Of a DNA stretch of 64,000 bases, positions 56,384-64,000 are shown piece after piece; position 1 is the first letter of the stretch, and each line of letters starts with the position of its first letter. The DNA comes from Pseudogymnoascus destructans (lineage: Eukaryota > Ascomycota > Leotiomycetes > Thelebolales > Thelebolaceae): contig NW_020167524.1 in assembly GCF_001641265.1 (NCBI RefSeq), forward strand, positions 248,001 through 312,000, read 5' to 3'. The notes beneath the pieces were generated by a model, which was given only the letters and a program-made list of their open reading frames with translations, had not been told where the DNA came from and made no database searches. The translations under genes and the position numbers were made by a program.

Positions 56384-59009
56384 TGTAATGGTGGGTGCAG
56401 CAGATTGTAATGGTGGGTGCACCAGATGTGAGAATCTAGCCACCCAAGGAAGGGATGATTTTACTAAGACAACACACTGTCTTAGGAAAAAGAGCCAAAG
56501 GGTTGTAGCTTAGACTATTCCACAACGCAGCAATCAGGTGTATGATATAGTGGAGTGGTTTAGACAAGTTATAACAAATGTTGAGTCTGAGAACTCAGGG
56601 GTAAGTCAGAGGTTAGCACCTCACTGACTTTTCAGAAACAAGGAGTAACAAGATCAATGCTTGGAAGCTTGGAAAAGACGTGAAAGTATGTGATAGTCGA
56701 TTTACTGTATTGTCTGCTTGCCCTTTCTTAAGGAAAGGGCAATCCTATTTAGTCGACGTAAGAGAATCCCATAGAACCATCTCCTAGGTTCCTAGCCTAT
56801 AGGAAGTGAAAGGAGGTCCAAGGTCAGAGTACCCCTATAGACAAATTATGTCATAACTTAACCAATCTTGTGGGTAACTAAGGAGCGATGACGTGTAATG
56901 AATCATAGAGGGTTGTAGAAGCTTTTGGAGCTATCGTTCATGTTCCTAGGCCTCTAGTTGATAGAGATATGTCATGTGTAGTATTAGCCCAGTAACTAAG
57001 GAGTGATGTCATGTAATGAATCATAGAGGGTTGTAGAGATATGCTATGTGGTCATATCGGCCCAGTAACTAAGGAGCAATGACGTGTAATGAATCATAGA
57101 GGGTTGTAGCAATTGTTGAGTAGTATTGCTCTTGTTGTTGGTGTGATAAGCCAAGATATGTATAGTGACTTGTAGGTTTGAGGAGGAGATTTCTAAGTTT
57201 GCTCTTGAGTAAATGTGGCCTGAGATTTTCAAAACAGCAGGGTACCTCATAAACCGCACCATCATCAGTCATAAACGATGAGACCCCGTACGGACTTCTA
57301 CTCCAGTCCTTACCTACAGAGAGCCAAAAGCCAGAGTTACTTAAGCCATTACTCTCTCATATTCGCTCTTATGGCTGTAGAGCCTATGCCCTTATTCTAA
57401 ACAAGCCAAAGCTTGAGAGGATACAGAGGAACGCCCAAATAGGCTACCTAGTTGGCTATAACTCTACAAACATATTCCGCATTTGGGTTCCGCAACTTAA
57501 AAGGGTTATAGTTACAAGAGACGTTACCTTTGATGAGACAAAGGCTTATGACCCTTCTGTTGAAATAGTGGCACCACAGAAGAAGCTCTACCGCTCTCCC
57601 CACCAAGATCCTGAGAAAGAATCGCTCATGAAGCTTGGCAAATGCTTCCATTGCCACGAAAGCGGCCATCGTGCTCATGACTGCCCTCAGAAACAGAAAG
57701 GCAGACTCAATGAGATCTCTGATACTGAGGATCCTACCCAGTATGAGTCGGGAAAAGAATAGCCTCTAGAAAAGACGTCGCTAGAGGTTCTACAGCAAGA
57801 ATTGCCTCCTCTGCCTCATCATTATCCCATTTCGACTATGACACTCCATTCTTAGCTACCTGCAGAATAGGAAGGAATCAAATTGTCATGCAAGCCTTAA
57901 TGGATAGCGGTGCAACAGGTGGAAGCTTTGTGAATGCTGTTGACGCAAAACGAATTTGTGAAATTGAGAATATCTCTCCTATCCAACTTATAAAACCAAA
58001 GAGAGTTGCAGCACCTACAGTTACGCATGCTATATACCCTCGACTACAAATTGGAGGTCACGTTGAAAGTCTATGCCCTCTATTCATTACTACTCTTGGG
58101 AAACATTCTATCATTCTTGGGAAAGCTTGGATGAAGCAGCATGGAGTCACACTCAATATGGTAAACGACCAAGTCATCTTTACAAAGGGTCACTGCCAGC
58201 ACACTACACCAACAGACACTTTAAAAGTGAAAACTACAAGTCCCCAAGCTGAGAAGGAAATACAAGATAAAGAAGCTCTGAAGCCAGCCCTCCAACCTCA
58301 TTATAAGAACAAGAACAAATGCACTGTTACAATGATTGGAGCTGCACCATTCAATATGCTTCGGAAGCAGAAAGGAGCTAAGGTTTTTGCAGTATCATTT
58401 AAAGATATACTCGCTGAACAAGCAAAGGAGGAAATAAAAGAAATCAACCCAAAACTGATCCTTCCAAACAGATATGCAGACCATCACATTGTGTTAGAAG
58501 GGAACTCGAAACTAGGGCATGCACCACTCTATAACATGTCGTATGAGGCTCAGCTTGTCCAAACAGAGCTCGAAAAGACAGTTCAGGTCATTGAAATACC
58601 AGATATTCAAGATCAAGAAGATGAGGAGTTTGAGGGGGAACAACAGCCTCAGAACGGGACAACAATTCCGTACGAATCAGAGGCAACAAACACCTCCTCT
58701 CCTCAAGAAGAGCCGCCTACTCAGAAGGACCACGGAGCTACAGAGCTACAGGAACAACTTCAAATGCCTGAAATGACACTGGAACACCCTGAGGACACCG
58801 TACGAAGACACGACGTCTACCTAGCTACAATAGCGATACCAGAAGCAAAGCTAAGCTTACACCAAGCTTTCCTAGTAGGAACGGAGTTCAATCGACAGAG
58901 CATACACCGTACGGACCTACCAGCTGCTCCAAAGTTCTGGAATCAACTCCAAACTCATCCACATCGAATAGTTGATAGCAAACTGAGTGCAACGAATGTC
59001 AGTATGACA
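56384..59009 (-). mobile_element. LTR copy E with a captured retroelement fragment
   Basis: Family LTR in minus orientation with target duplication GTAGA at 56379-56383 and 59010-59014. Most of the LTR is at 56384-57213 and its last ~36 bp are at 58974-59009. Between them lies 1.76 kb of foreign retrotransposon coding sequence, with no target duplication of its own around that piece. The first 22 bp of the LTR end are duplicated (56384-56405 and 56406-56427). Confidence 0.85.
57214..58971 (+). pseudogene. Chimeric copia/gypsy fragment captured in LTR E
   Basis: Plus strand. It starts in copia integrase (WPEIFKTAGYLINRT, then CRAYALILNKPKLERIQRNAQIGYLVGY and VIVTRDVTFDE, to about 57570). It continues into a gypsy-type gag end with a CCHC knuckle (CFHCHESGHRAHDC, 57648-57689) and stop, then a gypsy aspartic protease (MDSGATGGSFV, about 57900) and acidic linker. 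It finishes in copia linker sequence (VYLATIAIPEAKLSLHQAFLVGTEF ... FWNQLQTHPHR). The copia ends match exactly the segment missing from the copia element downstream. Confidence 0.75.
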
Positions 59010-59497
59010 GTAGATGCTTAAACCACGGCCTAGTGAGCATACTAATATCCTCAAATATTAGTGCGTAAAGCAATACTAATATCTAGTTATTGCCTGTATT
59101 GCTCATGACCATTTAGCAATTCCAGCAACATCCGCAGCATCAGAACAGGTATTTAGTAATGGTAGTGATATTATTACAAAAAAGGGGAATAGGTTATCAC
59201 TGCTAACGATTAGATATTTACTTTGCTTACGGAATTAGGGTTGGATATAAGAGGCTGACAGTGATGGTGATGATGCTGACGATGAGGCATACAAATAGGG
59301 GCACACGAATAGGGGTTGGGTTAGGTTAGGTTAGGTTATTACTATTACCAAAAGCTTCATTTTTATATACTCCATTTAGCCTCATATATCTGGATATATA
59401 CCTACTCTACCCATAAGAAATTGGCCGGGTATATACTCTACCCGTGGGAATCACGGTATACTACCCGGATACATATCCGCCGAACACTGATTCTCTC

Positions 59498-59560
59498 CCG
59501 CTGTTGTATGTTTTTGATTCCCTTTTTTTTTTGCCATTTTTTCTGTATAAATATGAATCC
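59498..59560. other. Short T-rich spacer
   Basis: 63 bp between the hAT target duplication and the putative copia LTR, containing a T10 run. Confidence 0.4.
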
Positions 59561-62500
59561 TGTTGTAATAGTCACATGATCTCACGTGATCTCTGTACGG
59601 ATTATCTGTTGTAATATGTCACATGATCTCAGCACCACTTCCCCACAATTTCAGGCAGCAATAGATAGACAGAACAATACACAGGTTACTCAACAGTTAT
59701 GAGCCCGGAGCAACTCCAAGACGCATTTTGAAGCCTATAGAAACCCGAACGGACCAAAATCAAGTCCTGTGTCCTGGAGTCGAAAAAACCATCATTATGG
59801 CGACCCTACAGAAGGCGGGGGTGGTCCTCACAAGCCCTAGAGACTGGGACGAGTGGATAGAGACTATCAAAACTGCTTCAATGAAGGCAGGAGTATGGGG
59901 GTATATCGATCCATCAATCGAGGACCCTCCTACACTCCTACAGCCCGTTCGACCTATTCCTGAGTTCGTACGGAGTGCCACGCAAGCTGGTGGTGGTGTT
60001 ACTGCTCAAACAAGACCTGGAGTGTCAACAAGAGCTTCAGGTAGCCAGACCATCCAACCTTCAGTAGAAGGCCAACAGCAATTAACGCCAATTACGTACG
60101 CATCTCTTACAGAAGATCAGAAGGAACAGCTTCGAAACCTACAAGCTGATTTCCAATATGAGCGCAAGGTGTGGGAAAAGCAGGAGGAAGCAATTCAGGG
60201 GCTTCGCTCTAAGATCCAAGAAACCATCAAACGCGACTTCCTACCCTATACCTACAATTGCGATACTCCGTACGATATGCTTAGAAAGCTACGAGACCGG
60301 TTCGCACCTACTCAAAGAGCTAGAATCGGAGAATGGAGACTAGAATGGCAAAAGGCTGCAAAAATGCAAAGAGGCAAGGACCTTGAAGACTGGCTCCTAA
60401 ACTGGGAGAATCTATACACTCAAGGCCATACGCTACAGGCAACAGAGGTTATCGACCCTCACGACGCTATCTATACCTTCCTTGATGCAATAGGACCTTG
60501 CGAATTCCGAGGACCATGGAAACACAAGCTAGAGAAGCAGACAAAGTCGTACGAATTTGAGGAGGTCCTACGACAGTATAGAACCAACCGTAGGCAAGAG
60601 AGATTCACCCAGAAACCTAGGGGGGAACATGGAGTTTTCGCACTACAAAAGGATGACAATAGCGACCTACAGCCAATGCTCCAAGGCCGTACGAACAACC
60701 TACAACAAGGTCAGCAAGGTCAGAGAGGCAGAAAACAGAAAAATCAGGCTCGACTAGACTGCCCTTGCAGAACAACACACAAGTGGCGGGACTGCCTCTA
60801 TGTGATGAAGTCAAAGCGTACGAGGCAATGGCGCCCAAATAAAGAGATTGAAGCTAAAGTAGAGGCCTATATAAGTGACAAACCAGGATTCCAGTACGTT
60901 ATCCAAAAGGCAGAAGAACAGAACAATTTCAACAACCCGAATGGAGTACAATCCCGTACGAATACAGATCCACCTATGTCTTTCACTACAGTCTTCCAAG
61001 TCTCCCAAGGACTAAAGCCGAAAACCTCAGCCTATAAGCTCTCTAAAAGCATAATTCTCGACTCTGGAGCTACAATTCACGTCTGCAACGACCGTACGAG
61101 GTTCTACAATATCCAAGAATGTCAAGATAATAGCTACCTCTTAGCTGGAGACCAAAGGGTGAAGATTGAAGCATTTGGGTCTGTAGATATTACAGTCCAA
61201 AACGGGGAGGATAAGAAGTCTCTACGGACTATCACCCTTACAGATACAGCTCTCGTTTCATCCTTCCACACTTCAGTCGCTTCTTTTAGACGATTCATCC
61301 AAAAGGGAGTTTATTGGAATACCGCTGCACAAGGACTTATGTACGGAGATCAACCGTTCTGCAACACTCCAATGCTTCATGGACAATGGGTTCTTGAATA
61401 CATCAAAAATGAGCCTACCCGAGCTGTTTATAGCACTCAGGATCAACAGGACAACGTTGTCCTATCTTCGTACGGACCTCGTAAGGACCTAAAAGGCACT
61501 GCAAAGGAATGGCATAACCGCATGGGACACCTAAACCAAAACGCCATTAGAAAACTCCAAGAGAAGACCGCTGGAGTTATCGTCACAGACCTAGACTCGT
61601 ACGATACTCAGTGCGAAGTATGCCGACTTACGCATGCTACAAGGCGGATTTCTAGAAGATCTACACCACGCTCAAAAGTGCCATATGAGAAGGTCCACCT
61701 TGACCTAATCCAAATGCCAGAGGCGTACGATGGCAGCACACAAGCCTTACACTTCCTATGTGATAATTGCCGCATGAACCACGTCTATACTATTAAGGAT
61801 AAAACACAAGGAATGCTCCTACAGATGATTAAGGACTTTGTGAGCTACGTACGGAGAAGATGGGGGCTCCAAATCCGCATATTCCACCTAGATGGTGAAG
61901 CCTCACTTGGAAATGAATGGGAGGGTTGGATTAAGGACGAAGGATATGAAATCCACATCTCTCCACCCTATACAGCAGAGCCGAACGGAGGAATAGAGAG
62001 GTCAGGCCGTACGATAATCACACAATCACGCGCACTTAAAGAATCAGCCAACTTACCAGAAGAAGGATTCCAAGCTGCAGCTGCAAAGGAAATAGGAGAC
62101 CTTCAAAAGCAAGGAACGTTCACATCTGTCAACGACAGCTCCGTACAGAACTTTGTGATAGCCCTTATGTGGGTTTTCACATACAAATTCAATGACAATG
62201 GCTACCTTCTTAAATTTAAGGCTAGACTTGTTGTAAGAGGCGACCTACAACGCTATTCTATCCATGATGAGACGTACGCAGCTACACTTGCTTCGAAAAC
62301 CTTCCGAGCCTTAATGGCAATCACAGCCTACTTTGATTTGGATACACAACAATTAGATGCTATAAACGCATTCACAAACAGCCGTATTGACGAGGAGGTC
62401 TACGTACGGTGTGCAGACGGCTACCAGGAGCAAGGAAAATGCTGGAAACTTAACAGGGCACTCTATGGACTTCGAAGGTCCCCCTTACTCTGGTTTCGAG

Positions 62501-63261
62501 ACTTCTCAGAGACACTCAAGGCTCTAGGCCTCGTACAGGTCCCAGAAGCACAGTGCCTCTTTGTATCTTCAAAGATTATTGTCTTCTTCTATGTTGACGA
62601 TATTTGCATCCTTAGCCATCCTAGCCACAAAATGGAGGCAACACAGTTCTGTACGAGACTGATGGAAGCGTATGAGTTTCGAGAAATAGGAGAACTTCAA
62701 TGGTTCTTAGGCATAAGAATTGTGAGGGACCGCACCCAGAAAACCCTATGGCTGTGCCAGGACTCCTATATCGACAAGATCACAACTACGTACGGAGTAG
62801 CCTCTATTCGATCCACCTGAACGCCAATGGTTACAGACAACCTAACCCAATTTGATGGCCAGGCAGATAAGCAACAAATCCATCTTTACCAACAGAAAGT
62901 AGGATCAGCAAACTACGCAGCAGTCGTAACGAGACCTGATATAGCCCGTACGACACAGAAACTATCTGAATTTCTCATCAATCCAGGCCCAGACCACATG
63001 GCTGCAGTCAACAGACTTCTACTCTACCTTAAGGATACTAAGACCCTAGCTCTTCAGTTTGGACCTAATATTCAAGAGGCTCACTTTCAATGCTCTAGTG
63101 ACACTTCGTACGCAGACTGCGAATCAACAAGAAAGAGCACAGAGGGTTATTTGTTTACCTTATTTGGAGGGGCAATAGACTGGCGCTGCTCAAAGCAGAA
63201 GACTGTGTCAACCTCTACAACAGAGGCAGAGCTTCTAGCTTTGTCCCACAGTGCGAAACAG
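59561..63261 (+). mobile_element. Ty1/copia retrotransposon, recent, 3' part cut off by LTR F
   Basis: A putative short 5' LTR (59561 or 59607 to 59695, TGTTGTAATA...CTCAACA) is followed at once by GTTATGAGCCCGG (59696-59708). That sequence is complementary to the anticodon stem-loop of initiator tRNA-Met, the half-tRNA primer used by several copia/Ty5-type elements. One long gag-pol frame runs to the RNase H domain, where the LTR of another family interrupts it. GC content is close to that of host genes and RIP-like decay is nearly absent, so the element is younger than its neighbours. Confidence 0.85.
59797..63261 (+). pseudogene. Copia Gag-Pol with one stop, one internal deletion and truncated RNase H
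   Basis: Start taken at MATLQKAGVV (59797). Order: Gag; a CPC-x4-H-x4-C knuckle (about 60763-60797); protease DSGATIHVC (about 61060); integrase HHCC zinc site (EWHNRMGHL...CEVC); and the DDE core (HLDLIQ, FHLDGEASL, EPNGGIERSG). Then the frame jumps from ANLPEE directly to GFQAAAAKEIGDL (about 62061), so the integrase C-terminus and linker are absent. Next come reverse transcriptase (LKFKARLVVRGDLQ ... FYVDDICIL) and RNase H (SKQKTVSTSTTEAELLALSHSAK). An in-frame TGA (62818-62820), likely a mutated CGA, precedes RNase H. Confidence 0.85.
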
Positions 63262-64000
63262 TGTCATACTGACATTCGTTGCACTCAGTTTGCTATCAAA
63301 CTCAAGAGCAAACTTAGAAATCTCCTCCTCAAACCTACAAGTCACCATACATATCTTGGCTTATCACACCAACAACAGAAGCAATACTACTCAACGATTG
63401 CTGCAAACTCTTCTACTACATCTGTTTATGCTACATACATCACGGCATATCATTTGGACACTCATTGAACAAGTTATTAAGAAAATCTCCTCCTTAAGGG
63501 GGTGGGCCAATACTACCACATGGCATATCTCTACCAACTAGAGGCCTAGAAACATGAACGATAGCTCTAGAAGCTTCTACAACCCTCTATGATTCATTAC
63601 ACGTCATCGCTCCTTAGTTACCCACAAGATTGGTTAAGTTATGACATAATTTATCTATAGGTACTCTGACCTTGGACCTCCTTTTCACTTCCTATAGGCT
63701 AGGAACCCAAGAGATGGTTCTATGGGATTCTCTTACGTTCACTACATGATTAGCAAGCTAGTTGTGGGTCGCACTTGATTTCTAATACATTTACCAAGCC
63801 TGGTTAGTCATGGAAAGTCATGGAAAATGAGAGAACTACACTCCTTTGGCATAAATAGGATTGCCCTTTCCTTAAGAAAGGGCAAGCAGACAATACAGTA
63901 AATCGACTAGCACATACTTCCACGTCTTTTCCAAGCTTCCAAGCATTCATCTTGTTACTCCTTGTTTCTGAAAAGTCAGTGAGGTGTTAACCTCTGACTT
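63262..64000 (+). mobile_element. LTR copy F, inserted in the copia RNase H region; runs off the window
   Basis: Starts TGTCATAC at 63262 after AACAG and matches copy A in the same orientation, including the GCATAAATAGG box (about 63849) and the TTGCCC-based palindrome. The remaining ~180 bp and the other target duplication lie beyond the window, so it may be a solo LTR or the start of a full element. Confidence 0.88.

Larger units (their letters stand above)
54381..59240 (+). pseudogene. Decayed hAT transposase, split by the nested element
   Basis: From the ATG at 54381, recognisable pieces are a BED-type zinc finger remnant (CGYSP...STSNL, about 54620-54690) and the catalytic region around ITTDAWTA (about 55060-55085), followed by a stop. 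After the insertion, the C-terminal hAT dimerisation domain (HDHLAIPATSAASEQVFSNGSD... RLSLLTIRYLLCLRNWG, about 59105-59240) resumes. Stops are frequent and mostly TAG/TAA, as expected from C-to-T decay. Confidence 0.8.
54166..59489 (+). mobile_element. hAT transposon with 8-bp target duplication, carrying a nested LTR element
   Basis: The ends TAGTGTTTAGC... (54166) and ...CCGCCGAACACTG (59489) form a short imperfect inverted repeat of the hAT type. They are flanked by the 8-bp duplication ATTCTCTC at 54158-54165 and 59490-59497, diagnostic for this superfamily. Subterminal inverted repeats (TATATATCCAGATATATG, about 54273 and its complement about 59382) support the ends. Without the LTR insertion (56384-59009) the element is about 2.7 kb. 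It also contains a (CTG)n run (about 55171-55196) and a short TTAGG run (59318-59338). Confidence 0.88.

Noticed and set aside
59316..59338. Telomere-like GGGTTAGGTTAGG run
   Set aside because: Only about four units, the unit is TTAGG rather than the usual fungal TTAGGG, and it lies inside a hAT element.

Overview
The window is nuclear DNA of a filamentous ascomycete (Pezizomycotina). The support is short GT-AG introns (about 47-80 nt) with CTRAY-like branch sites, a fungal-type Sed5 syntaxin, a Met16-type PAPS reductase, a 2EXR-domain protein, a microsomal P450, and Fot1/pogo, hAT, Ty1/copia and Ty3/gypsy transposons, some AT-rich and full of TAG/TAA stops as expected after repeat-induced point mutation (RIP). 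The class (perhaps Dothideomycetes) cannot be settled from the sequence alone.

Layout. 0.2-10.3 kb: two long, disordered, minus-strand proteins. 11.2-15.2 kb: a Fot1-like transposon with three LTRs nested inside one another. 15.6-19.2 kb: SED5, with a perfect (CTCAC)28 run directly before its ATG, and a frameshifted Fic-domain gene. 20.1-21.7 kb: a second Fot1-like relic. 22.3-33.2 kb: a gene-rich island with a Ded1-like DEAD-box helicase (5 exons), a proline-rich protein behind a 551-nt hairpin-containing intron, a 905-aa conserved protein and a multi-pass membrane protein. 33.3-43.0 kb: a cluster of small secreted, cysteine-rich, knottin-like proteins (three apparently intact, three decayed), each followed by a conserved block of about 45 bp. 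The cluster is split by a long inverted repeat that encloses an internally deleted chromodomain gypsy element. 44.0-51.3 kb: MET16, a 2EXR gene, a 7-exon cytochrome P450 and, divergent from it, a decayed methyltransferase gene that may be the remnant of a secondary-metabolite cluster. 52.1-64.0 kb: a transposon graveyard with a third Fot1-like element, a hAT element (8-bp target duplication), and inside it an LTR that carries a copia/gypsy chimeric fragment; then a recent copia element interrupted by another LTR of the same family.

One LTR family (about 920 bp, TGTCATAC...CATTACA) occurs six times, and every copy lies inside another mobile element. Target-site duplications could be read for most insertions, so their order can be reconstructed. 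The host genes are mostly housekeeping. The lineage-specific interest lies in the secreted-protein cluster, its shared downstream block, and the reciprocal pair formed by the copia deletion and the captured copia fragment. Splice sites were placed by hand from reading frame and consensus, without transcript data.
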